DNA of 64,000 nucleotides. Origin: Larix kaempferi (lineage: Eukaryota > Streptophyta > Pinopsida > Pinales > Pinaceae). Shown here piece by piece: positions 44,017 to 54,696 of this stretch. A program made the position numbers and the translations under genes. The notes under the pieces are model-generated. The model was not told the origin of the DNA. It was given only the letters and a program-made list of their open reading frames with translations, and made no database searches. Position 1 is the stretch's first letter, and the number at the start of each line of letters is the position of its first letter. The stretch covers positions 9,787,501 through 9,851,500 of the forward strand of contig BSBM01000917.1 in assembly GCA_027924585.1 (NCBI GenBank), given 5' to 3'.

Positions 44017-44387
44017 GAAATCATGTAAACCTTCTAGAAGCTGTGATTTTAAAAAACGGTGGAAGTAAGCTTCTCTTTTTTCCGGACGCATGCGCAAACT
44101 ATAGAATGTCGTTAAGACGTAGAATGTGCATACTTTGTAGATTCCATTTATGAAATAAATCACATTTTCTAAAAACTCGTGTTTTTTACGAAATCATGTA
44201 AACCTTCTAGAAGCTGTGATTTTAAAAAACGGTGGAAGTAAGCTTCTCTTTTTTCCGGACGCATGCGCAAACTATAGAATGTCGTTAAGACGTAGAATGT
44301 GCATACTTTGTAGATTCCATTTATGAAATAAATCACATTTTCTAAAAACTCGTGTTTTTTACGAAATCATGTAAACCTTCTAGAAGC
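44017..44387 (+). repeat. Adjacent single-monomer duplication
   Basis: Two neighbouring monomers share an unusual variant set: GCTTCTCTTTTTTCC at 44,069 and 44,242, GTCGTTAAGACG and AAATAAATCAC. Sequence is the same at a 173-bp offset from about 44,017 until GAAGCTGTG/GAAGCAGTG at 44,215/44,388. A related variant monomer recurs near 63,790. The simplest reading is a recent one-monomer unequal exchange. Confidence 0.85.
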
Positions 44388-45444
44388 AGTGATTTTAAAA
44401 AACGGTGGAAGTAAGGTTTTCTTATTTCCGAACGAATGCGCAAACTATAGAAAGTCGTTATGATGTACAATGTGCATACTTTGTTGGTTCCATTTATGAA
44501 ATAAAACACATTTTCTAAAAACTCGTGTTTTTTAAGAAATCATGTAAACCTTCTAGAAGCTGTGATTTTAAAAAACGGGGGAAGTAAGCTTTTCTTATTT
44601 CCAAACGCATGCGCAAACTATAGAAAGTCGTTATGACGTAGAATGTGCATACTTTGTTGATTCCATTTATGAAAGAAAACACATTTTCTAAAAACTCGTG
44701 TTTTTTAAGAAATCATGTAAACCTTCTAGAAACTGTGATTTTAAAAAACTGGGGAAGTACGCTTCTCTTAGTTCCGGACGCATGCGCAAACTATAGAAAT
44801 TCGTTATGACGTAGAATGTGCATAATTTGTGGATTCCATTTATGAAATAAAACACATTTTCTAAAAACTCGTGTTTTTTACGAAATCATTTAAACCTTCT
44901 AGAAGCTCTGATTTTAAAAAACGGTGGAAGTAAGCTTTTCTTGTTTCCGGACGCATGCGTAAACTATAGAATTTCGTTATGACGTAGAATGTGCATACTT
45001 TGTATATTCCATTTATGAAATAAAACACATTTTCTAAAAACTCGTGTTTTTTACGAAATCATGTAAACCTTCTAGAAGCTGTGATTTTAAAAAACGGGGG
45101 AAGTAAGTTTTTCTTATTTCCGGACGCATGCGCAACCTATAGAAAGTTGTTATGACGTAGAATGTGCATACTTTGTAGATTCCATTTATGAAATAAAACA
45201 CATTTTCTAAAAACTCGTGTTTTTTATGAAATCATGTAAACCTTCTAGAAGCTGTGATTTTAAAAAACGGTGAAAGTAAGCTTTTCTTATTTCCGGACGA
45301 ATGCGCAAACTATAGAAAGTCGTTATGACGTAGAATGTGCATAATTTGTTGATTCCATTTAAGAAATAAAACACATTTTCTAAAAACTCGTGTTTTTTAC
45401 GAAATCATGTAAACCTTCTAGAAGCTGTGATTTTAAAAAACGGT

Positions 45445-45467
45445 GGAAATAAGCTTTTCTTATTTCC
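45445..45467 (+). other. Perfect 9-bp stem-loop across a monomer junction
   Basis: GGAAATAAG and CTTATTTCC are exact inverted repeats around a CTTTT loop that contains part of the HindIII site. In most monomers the left arm is GGAAGTAAG, which pairs with the same right arm through eight Watson-Crick pairs and one G.T (G.U in RNA) pair. The A-containing, fully paired version is seen near 14,690, 18,482, 27,990, 30,592, 45,445 and 47,175. The element spans consensus positions 158-173 and 1-7. Confidence 0.75.
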
Positions 45468-45469
45468 GG

Positions 45470-45480
45470 ACGCATGCGCA
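45470..45480 (+). other. Alternating purine-pyrimidine tract ACGCATGCGCA
   Basis: Eleven bases alternate strictly between purine and pyrimidine, including the 8-bp palindrome CGCATGCG. It resembles the palindromic NRF1 site (GCGCATGCGC) with A for the leading G. A second alternating run, ATGTGCATAC, lies about 30 bp downstream in the same monomer. Such runs can favour Z-DNA under supercoiling. Variants (CGAATGCGC, CACATGCGC, GCATGCATAAAC) are common, which argues against strict constraint. Confidence 0.4.
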
Positions 45481-45537
45481 AACTATAGAAAGTCGTTATG
45501 ACGTAGAATGTGCATACTTTGTAGATTCCATTTATGA

Positions 45538-45543
45538 AATAAA
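45538..45543 (+). promoter_or_regulatory. AATAAA hexamer, once per typical monomer
   Basis: A canonical polyadenylation hexamer stands at monomer positions 78-83. AATATA copies (e.g. near 955, 4,048, 7,685) and AAGAAA copies (e.g. near 12,350, 18,057) lack it. In AT-rich DNA it can arise by chance, so it marks potential only. Confidence 0.3.
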
Positions 45544-45554
45544 ACACATTTTCT

Positions 45555-45570
45555 AAAAACTCGTGTTTTT
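45555..45570 (+). other. 6-bp hairpin with TCGT loop, present in most monomers
   Basis: AAAAAC and GTTTTT are exact inverted repeats around TCGT. The CpG in the loop is a frequent site of change to TCAT, as expected for deamination of methyl-CpG, while the stem is usually intact. Copies reading ACTCTTTTTTTTTACG near 8,740, 11,680 and 51,440 lose the stem. Confidence 0.7.
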
Positions 45571-45587
45571 TACGAAATCATGTAAAC

Positions 45588-45597
45588 CTTCTAGAAG
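45588..45597 (+). promoter_or_regulatory. CTTCTAGAAG palindrome with TTCnnGAA core
   Basis: This 10-bp perfect palindrome lies at monomer positions 128-137. It contains TTCnnGAA, the two-unit core of heat-shock elements bound by HSF trimers, and an XbaI site. The variants CTTCGAGAAG and CTTCAAGAAG keep TTCnnGAA. CTTCTAGATG, CTTTTAGAAG, CTTTTAACAG and CTTATAGAAG lose it. A third nTTCn or nGAAn unit at the right spacing is not present, so strong HSF binding is not assured. The sequence motif is certain; function is inference. Confidence 0.4.
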
Positions 45598-48500
45598 CTG
45601 TGATTTTAAAAAACGGGGGAAGTAAGCTTTTCTTATTTCCGGACGCATGCGCAAACTATAGAAAGTCGTTATGACGTAGAATGTGCATACTTTGTATATT
45701 CCATTTATGAAATAAAACACATTTTCTAATTATCGTGTTTTTTACGAAATCATGTAAACCTTCTAGAAGCTGTGATTTTAAAAAACGGGGGAAGTAAGCT
45801 TTTCTTATTTCCGGACGCATGCGCAAACTATAGAAAGTCGTTATGACGTAGAATGTGCATACTTTGTTGATTCCATTTATGAAATAAAACACATTTTCTA
45901 AAAACTCGTGTTTTTTACGAAATCATGTAAACCTTCTAGAAGCTGTGATTTTAAAAAACAGTGGAAGTAAGCTTTTCTTATTTCCGGACGAATGCGCAAA
46001 CTATAGAAAGTCGTTATGACGTAGAATGTGCATACTTTTTTGATTCCATTTATGAAATAAAACACATTTTCTAAAAACTCGTGTTTTTTACGAAATCATG
46101 TAAACCTTCTAGAAGCTGTGATTTGAAAAAACGGTGGAAGTAAGCTTTTCTTATATCCGGACGCATGCGCAAACTATAGAAATTCATTATGAAATAGAAT
46201 GTGCATACTTTGTAGATTCCATTTATGAAATAAAACACATTTTCTAAAAACTCATGTTTTTTACGAAATCATGTAAACCTTCTAGAAGCTGTGATTTTAA
46301 AAAAACGGTGGAAGTAAGCTTTTCTTATTTCCGGACACATGCGCAAACTATAGAATGTCGTTATGACGTAGAATGTGCATACTTTGTTGATTCCATTTAT
46401 GAAATAAAACACATTTTCTAAAAACTCGTGTTTTTTACAAAATCATGTAAACCTTCTAGAAGCTGTGATTTTAAAAAACGGTGGAAGTAAGCTTTTCTTA
46501 TTTCCGGACGAATGCGCAAACTATAGAAATTCATTATGAAATAGAATGTGCATACTTTGTAGATTTGATTTAAGAAATAAAACACATTTTCTAAAAACTC
46601 ATGTTTTTTAAGAAATCATGTAAACCTTCTAGAAGCTGTGATTTTAAAAAACGGGGGAAGTAAACTTTTCTTATTTGCAAACGCATGCGCAAACTATAGA
46701 AAGTCATTATGACGTAGAATGTGCATACTTTGTTGATTCCATTTATGAAAGAAAACACATTTTCTAAAAACTCGTGTTATTTAAGAAATCATGTAAACCT
46801 TCTAGAAGCTGTGATTTTAAAAAACAGGGGAAGTAAGCTTTTCTTATTTCCGGACGCATGCGCAAACTATGGAAAGTCGTTATGACGTAGAATGTGCATA
46901 CTTTGTAGATTCCATTGATGAAATAAAACACATTTTCTAAAAACTCGTGTTTTTTAAGAAATCATGTAAACCTTCTAGAAGGTGTGATTTTAAAAAACGG
47001 GGGAAGTAAGCTTTTCTTATTTCCGGACGCATGCGGAAACTATAGAAAGTCGTTATGACGTAGAATGTGCATACTTTGTAGATTCCATTTATGAAATAAA
47101 ACACATTTTCTAAAAACTCATGTTTTTTACGAAATCATGTAAACCTTCTAGAAGCTGTGATTTTAAAAAACGGTGGAAATAAGCTTTTCTTATTTCCGGA
47201 CACATGCGCAAACTATAGAAAGTCGTTATGACGTAGAATGTGCATACTTTGTAGATTCCATTTATGAAATAAAACACATTTTCTAAAAACTCGTGTTTTT
47301 TACGAAATCATGTAAACCTTTTAACAGCTGTAATTTTAAAAAACGGTGGAAGTAAGCTTTTCTTCTTTCCGGACGCATGCATAAACTATAGAAAGTTGTT
47401 ATGACGTAGAATGTGCATACTTTGTTGATTCCATTTATGAAATAGAACACATTTTCTAAAAACTCGTGTTTTTTAAGAAATCATATAAACCTTCTAGAAG
47501 CTGTGATTTTAAAAAACGGGGGAAGTAAGCTTTTCTTATTTCCAAACGCATGCATAAACTTTAGAAAGTCGTTATGACGTAGAATGTGCATACTTTGTTG
47601 ATTGCATTTATGAAATAAAACACATTTTCTAAAAACTCGTGTTTTTTAAGAAATCATGTAAACCTTCTAGAAGCTGTGATTTTAAAAAACGGGGAAGTAA
47701 GCTTTTCTTATTTCCGGACGCATGCGCAAACTATAGAAAGTCATTATGACGTAGAATGTGCATACTTTGTAGATTCCATTTATGAAATAAAACACATTTT
47801 CTAAAAACTCGTGTTTTTTACGAAATCATGTAAACCTTCTAGAAGCTGTGATTTTAAAAAACGGTGGAAGTAAGCTTTTCTTATTTCCGGACGCATTCGC
47901 AAACTATAGAATTTCGTTATGACGTAGAATGTGCATACTTTGTAGATTCCATTTATGAAATAAAACACATTTTCTAAAAACTCATGTTTTTTACGAAATC
48001 ATGTAAACCTTCTAGAAGCTGTGATTTTAGAAAATGATGGAAGTAAGCTTTTCTTATTTCCGGACGCATGCGCAAACTATAGAAATTCGTTATGACGTAG
48101 AATGTGCATACTTTGTAGATTCCATTTATGAAATAAAACACATTTTCTAAAAACTCGTGTTTTTTACGAAATCATGTAAACCTTCTAGAAGCTGGGATTT
48201 TAAAAAACGGTAGAAGTAAGGTTTTCTTATTTCCGGACACATGCGCAAAGTATAGAATGTCCTTATGACGTAGAATGTGCATACTTTGTTGATTCTATTT
48301 ATGAAATAAAACACATTTTCTAAAAACTCGTGTTTTTTACGAAATCATGTAAACCTTCTAGATGCTGTGATTTTAAAAAACGGGAGAAGTAAACTTTTCT
48401 TATTTCCGGACGCATGCGCAAAGTATAGAAAGTCCTTATGACGTAGAATGTGCATACTTTGTTGATTCCATTTATGAAATAAAACACATTTTCTAAAAAC

Positions 48501-49939
48501 TCATGTTTTTTAAGAAATCATGTAAACCTTCTAGAAGCTGTGATTTTAAAAAACGGGGGAAGTAAGCTTTTCTTATTTCCGGACATATGTGCAAACTATA
48601 GAAAGTCGTTATGACGTAGAATGTTCATACTTTGTAGATTCTATTTATAAAATAAAACGCATTTTCTAAAAACTCGTGTTTTTTACGAAATCATGTAAAC
48701 CTTCTAGAAGCTGTGATTTTAAAAAACGGTGGAAGTAAGCTTTTCTTATTTCCGGATGCATGCGCAAACTATAGAAGGTCATTATGACGTAGAATGTGCA
48801 TACTTTGTTGATTCCATTTATGAAATAAAACACATTTTCTAAAAACCCGTGTTTTTTACGAAATCATGTAAACGTTCGAGAAGCTGTGATTTTAAAAAAC
48901 GGTGGAAGTAAGCTTTTCTTATTTCCGGACGCATGCGCATACTATAGAAAGTCGTTATGACGTAGAATGTGCATACTTTGTATATTCCATTTATGAAATA
49001 AAACACATTTTCTAAAAACCAGTGTTTTTTACGAAATCATGTAAACCTTCGAGAAGCTGTGATTTTAAAAAACGGTGGAAGTAAGCTTTTCTTATTTCCG
49101 GACGCATGCACAAACTATAGAAAGTCGTTATGACGTAGAATGTGCATACTTTGTAGATTCCATTTATGAAATATAACACATTTTCTAAAAACTCGTGTTT
49201 TTTACGAAATAATGTAAACCTTCTAGAAGCTGTGATTTTAAAAAACAGGGGAAGTAAGCTTTTCTTATTTCTGTACGCATGCGCAAACTATAGAAAGTCG
49301 TTACGATGTAGAATGTGCATACTTTTTTGATTCGATTTATGAAATAAAACAAATTTTCTAAAAACTCGTGTTTTTTAAGAAATCATGTAAACCTTCTAGA
49401 AGCTGTGATTTTGAAAAACGGGGGAAGTAAGTTTTTCTTATTTCCGGACGCATGCGGAAACTATAGAAAGTCGTTATGACGTAGAATGTGCATACTTTGT
49501 TGATTCCATTTATGAAATAAAACACATTTTCTAAAAACTCGTGTTTTTTACGAAATCATGTAAACCTTCTAGAAGCTGTGATTTTAAAAAACAGTGGAAG
49601 TAAGCTTTTCTTATTTCCGGACGAATGCGCAAACTATAGAAAGTCGTTATGACGTAGAATGTGCATACTTTTTTGATTCCATTTATGAAATAAAACACAT
49701 TTTCTAAAAACTCGTGTTTTTTACGAAATCATGTAAACCTTCTAGAAGCTGTGATTTGAAAAAACGGTGGAAGTAAGCTTTTCTTATATCCGGACGCATG
49801 CGCAAACTATAGAAATTCATTATGAAATAGAATGTGCATACTTTGTAGATTCCATTTATGAAATAAAACACATTTTCTAAAAACTCATGTTTTTTACGAA
49901 ATCATGTAAACCTTCTAGAAGCTGTGATTTTAAAAAAAC

Positions 49940-52900
49940 GGTGGAAGTAAGCTTTTCTTATTTCCGGACGCATGCGCAAACTATAGAAGGTCGTTATGAC
50001 GTAGAATGTGCATACTTTGTTGATTCCATTTATGAAATAAAACACATTTTCTAAAAACCCGTGTTTTTTACGAAATCATGTAAACCTTCGAGAAGCTGTG
50101 ATTTTAAAAAACGGTGGAAGTAAGCTTTTCTTATTTCCGGACGCATGCGCAAACTATAGAAAGTCGTTATGACGTAGAATGTGCATACTTTGTAGATTCC
50201 ATTTATGAAATATAACACATTTTCTAAAAACTCGTGTTTTTTACGAAATAATGTAAACCTTCTAGAAGCTGTGATTTTAAAAAACGGGGGAAGTAAGCTT
50301 TTCTTATTTCCGGACGCATGCGCAAACTATAGAAAGTCGTTACGATGTAGAATGTGCATACTTTTTTGATTCCATTTATGAAATAAAACAAAATTTCTAA
50401 AAACTCGTGTTTTTTAAGAAATCATGTAAACCTTCTAGAAGATGTGATTTTAAAAAACGGGGTAAGTAAGTTTTTCTTATTTCCGGACGCATGCGCAAAC
50501 TATAGAAGGTCGTTATGATGTAGAATGTGCATACTTTGTTGATTCCATTTATGAAATAAAACACATTTTCTAAAAACCCGTGTTTTTTACGAAATCATGT
50601 AAACCTTCGAGAAGCTGTGATTTTAAAAAACGGTGGAAGTAAGCTTTTCTTATTTCCGGACGCATGCGCAAACTATAGAAAGTCGTTATGACGTAGAATG
50701 TGCATACTTTGTTGATTCCATTTATGAAATAAAACACATTTTCTAAAAACTCGTGTTTTTTACGAAATCATGTAAACCTTCTAGAAGCTGTGATTTTAAA
50801 AAACAGTGGAAGTAAGCTTTTCTTATTTCCGGACGAATGCGCAAACTATAGAATGTCGTTATGACGTAGAATGTGCATACTTTGTTGATTCCATTTATGA
50901 AATAAAACACATTTTCTAAAAACTCGTGTTTTTTACGAAATCATGTAAACCTTCTAGAAGCTGTGATTTTAAAAAACGGTGGAAGTAAGCTTTTCTTATA
51001 TCCGGACGCATGCGCAAACTATAGAAATTCATTATGAAATAGAATGTGCATACTTTGTAGATTCCATTTATGAAATAAAACACATTTTCTAAAAACTCAT
51101 GTTTTTTACGAAATCATGTAAACCTTCTAGAAGCTGTGATTTTAAAAAATGGTGGAAGTAAGCTTTTCTTATTTCCGGACGCATGCGCAAACTATAGAAG
51201 GTCGTTATGACGTAGAATGTGCATACTTTGTTGATTCCATTTATGAAATAAAACACATATTCTAAAAACTCGTGTTTTTTACGAAATCATGTAAACCTTC
51301 TAGAAGCTGTGATTTTAAAAAACGGTTGATTAAGCTTTTCTTATTTCCGGACGCATGCGCAAACTGTATAAAGTCGTTATGACGTAGAATGTGCATACTT
51401 TGTAGATTCCATTTATGAAATAAAACACATTTTCTAAAAACTCTTTTTTTTTACGAAATCATGTAAACCTTTTAGAAGCTGGGATTTTAAAAAATGGTGG
51501 AAGTAAGCTTTTCTTATTTCCGGACGCATGCGCAAACTATATAAAGTCCTTATGACATAGAATTTGCATACTTTGTTGATTCCATTTATGAAATAAAACA
51601 CATTTTCCAAAGACTCGAGTTTTTTAAGAAATCATGTAAACCCTTTAGAAGCTGTGATTTTAAAAAATGGTGGAAGTAAGCTTTTCTTATTTCCGGACGC
51701 ATTCGCAAACTACAAAATTTCGTTATGACGTAGAATGTGCATACTTTGTAGATTCCATTTATGAAATAAAACACATTTTCTAAAAACACGTGTTTTTTAC
51801 GAAATCATGTAAACCTTCTAGAAGCTGTGATTTTAAAAAACAGTGGAAGTAAGCTTTTCTTATTTCCGGACGAATGCGCAAACTATAGAAAGTCGTTATG
51901 ACGTAGAATATGCATACTTTGTTGATTCCATTTATGAAATAAAACACATTTTCTAAAAACTCGTGTTTTTTACGAAATCATGTAAACCTTCTAGAAGCTG
52001 TGATTTTAAAAAACGGTGGAAGTAAGCTTTTCTTATATCCAGACGCATGCGCAAACTATAGGAATTCATTATGAAATAGAATGTGCATACTTTGTAGATT
52101 CCATTTATGAAATAAAACACATTTTCTAAAAACTCATGTTTTTTACGAAATCATGTAAACCTTCTAGAAGCTGTGATTTTAAAAAACGGTGGAAGTAAGC
52201 TTTTCTTATTTCGGGACGCATGCCCAAACTATAGAATGTCATTATGACGTAGAATGTGCATACTTTTTAGATTCCATTTATGAAATAAAACACATATTCT
52301 AAAAACTCGTGTTTTTTACGAAATCATGTAAACCTTCTAGAAGCTGTGATTTTAAAAAACGGTTGATTACGCTTTTCTTATTTCCGGACGCATGCGCAAA
52401 CTGTATAAAGTCGTTATGACGTAGAATGTGCATACTTTGTAGATTCCATTTATGAAATAAAACACATTTTCTAAAAACTCTTTTTTTTTACGAAATCATG
52501 TAAACCTTTTAGAAGCTGGGATTTTAAAAAATGGTGGAAGTAAGCTTTTCTTATTTCCGGACGCATGCGCAAACTATATAAAGTCCTTATGACATAGAAT
52601 GTGCATACTTTGTTGATTCCATTTATGAAATAAAACACATTTTCCAAAGACTCGAGTTTTTTAAGAAATCATGTAAACCTTTTAGAAGCTGTGATTTTAA
52701 AAAAAGGTGGAAGTAAGCTTTTCTTATTTCCGGATGCATTCGCAAACTATAGAATTTCGTTATGACGTAGAATGTGCATACTTTGTAGATTCCATTTATG
52801 AAATAAAACACATTTTCTAAAAACTCGTGTTTTTTACGAAATCATGTAAACCTTCTAGAAGCTGTGATTTTAAAAAACGGTTGATTAAGCTTTCCTTATT

Positions 52901-53204
52901 TCCGGACGCATGTGCAAACTGTATAAAGTCGTTATGACGTAGAATGTGCATACTTTGTAGATTCCATTTATGAAATAAAACACATTTTCTAAAAACTCTT
53001 TTTTTTTACGAAGTCATGTAAACCTTTTAGAAGCTGGGATTTTAAAAAATGGTGGAAGTAAGCTTTTCTTATTTCCGCACACATGCGCAAAGTATAGAAA
53101 GTCGTTACGACGTAGAATGTGCATACTTTGTTGATTCTATTTATGAAATAAAACACATTTTCTAAAAACTCGTGTTTTTTACGAAATCATGTAAACCTTC
53201 TAGA
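49940..53204 (+). repeat. 3.26-kb flank, left copy of a pair 7,266 bp apart
   Basis: The sequence from 49,940 to 53,204 recurs at 57,206-60,470 with a constant offset of 7,266 bp, exactly 42 x 173. It includes the CCCGTG monomers, the GGGGTAAGTAAG variant, ACTGTATAAAG monomers, the ACTCGAG variants near 51,613 and 52,651, and TTTCGGGACG. Scattered point differences exist, for example CTACAAAATTT near 51,710 against CTACAGAATTT near 58,976. The pair flanks the 1,558-bp HOR. Confidence 0.9.
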
Positions 53205-54696
53205 AGCTGTGATTTTAAAAAACAGTGGAAGTAAGCTTTTCTTATTTCCGGACGAATGCGCAAACTATAGAAAGTCGTTATGACGTAGAATGTGCATACT
53301 TTTTTGATTCCATTTATGAAATAAAACACATTTTCTAAAAACTCGTGTTTTTTACGAAATCATGTAAACCTTCTAGAAGCTGTGATTTGAAAAAACGGTG
53401 GAAGTAAGCTTTTCTTATATCCGGACGCATGCGCAAACTATAGAAATTCATTATGAAATAGAATGTGCATACTTTGTAGATTCCATTTATGAAATAAAAC
53501 ACATTTTCTAAAAACTCATGTTTTTTACGAAATCATGTAAACCTTCTAGAAGCTGTGATTTTAAAAAAACGGTGGAAGTAAGCTTTTCTTATTTCCGGAC
53601 ACATGCGCAAACTATAGAATGTCGTTATGACGTAGAATGTGCATACTTTTTATATTCCATTTATGAAATATAACACATTTTCTAAAAACTCGTGTTTTTT
53701 ACGAAATCATGTATACCTTCTAGAAGTTGTGATTTTAAAAAACGGGAGAAGTAAGCTTTTCTTATTTCCAAACGCATGCACAAAGTTTAGAAAGTCGTTA
53801 TGACGTAGAATGTGCATACTTTGTTGATTACATTTATGAAATAAAACACATTTTCTAAAAACTAATGTTTTTTACGAAATCATGTAAACCTTCTAGAAGC
53901 TGTGATTTTAAAAAATGGTGGAAGTAAGCTTTTCTTATTTCCGGACGTATGCGCAAACTATAGAAAGTCGTTATGACGTAGAATGTGCATACTTTGTAGA
54001 TTCTATTTATGAAATAAAACACATTTTCTAAAAACTCATGTTTTTTACGAAATCATGTAAACCTTCTAGAAGCTGTGATTTTAAAAAATGGTGGAAGTAA
54101 GCTTTTCTTATTTCCGGACGCATGCGCAAACTATAGAAGGTCGTTATGACGTAGAATGTGCATACTTTGTTGATTCCATTTATGAAATAAAACACATTTT
54201 CTAAAAACCCGTGTTTTTTACGAAATCATGTAAACCTTCGAGAAGCTGTGATTTTAAAAAACGGTGGAAGTAAGCTTTTCTTATTTCCGGACGCATGCGC
54301 AAACTATAGAAAGTCGTTATGACGTAGAATGTGCATACTTTGTAGATTCCATTTATGAAATATAACACATTTTCTAAAAACTCGTGTTTTTTACGAAATA
54401 ATGTAAACCTTCTAGAAGCTGTGATTTTAAAAAACGGGGGAAGTAAGCTTTTCTTATTTCCGGACGCATGCGCAAACTATAGAAAGTCGTTACGATGTAG
54501 AATGTGCATACTTTTTTGATTCGATTTATGAAATAAAACAAATTTTCTAAAAACTCGTGTTTTTTAAGAAATCATGTAAACCTTCTAGAAGCTGTGATTT
54601 TGAAAAACGGGGGAAGTAAGTTTTTCTTATTTCCGGACGCATGCGGAAACTATAGAAAGTCGTTATGACGTAGAATGTGCATACTTTGTTGATTCC
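53139..54696 (+). repeat. 1,558-bp HOR (9-mer), unit 1
   Basis: This is 9 x 173 plus 1. The marker CAGTGGAAG stands at 53,223, 54,781 and 56,339, a spacing of 1,558 bp each time. Further shared variants are GATTTGAAAAAACGG, an AAAAAAACGG run with an added A, GTATACC with GAAGTTGTG, AAAGTTTAG, ACTAATG and CTTCGAGAAG. The left edge is fixed by T53138 against C54696. Confidence 0.92.

Larger units (their letters stand above)
45461..45633 (+). repeat. Exemplar monomer, near-consensus
   Basis: This copy matches the consensus I derived by eye at all positions except 157, where the array is split between T and G (CGGTGG or CGGGGG). It has 27 C and 30 G by hand count of the consensus and eight CpG dinucleotides. 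Landmarks by monomer position: TCCGGA 5-10; ACGCATGCGCA 10-20; CTATAG 23-28; TGACGTAG 39-46, a CRE-like octamer; AATAAA 78-83; AAAAAC/TCGT/GTTTTT hairpin 95-110; CTTCTAGAAG 128-137; TTTTAAAA 144-151; AAGCTT 164-169. Because 173 is not a multiple of 3, any reading frame shifts at each monomer. The phase (start at TATTTCC) is my choice. Confidence 0.93.
43808..49939 (+). repeat. Mosaic of satellite blocks shared with other parts of the array
   Basis: No single HOR period covers this stretch; it is a patchwork. About 44,390-45,455 follows the order seen near 13,110-14,690 (GAACGAATGCG with GATGTACAATG, CTGGGGAAGTACGC, TTGTTTCC, GCGCAACC, CGGTGAAAG). About 45,956-46,380 resembles the 9-mer HOR further right (CAGTGG, GATTTGAAAAAACGG). 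About 46,381-47,600 follows 17,688-18,910 at offset 28,693. About 47,700-48,300 resembles 28,550-29,140. About 48,300-49,260 resembles the first kilobase of the window. About 49,410-49,939 resembles 54,600-55,130. Block edges were judged by eye. Confidence 0.7.
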
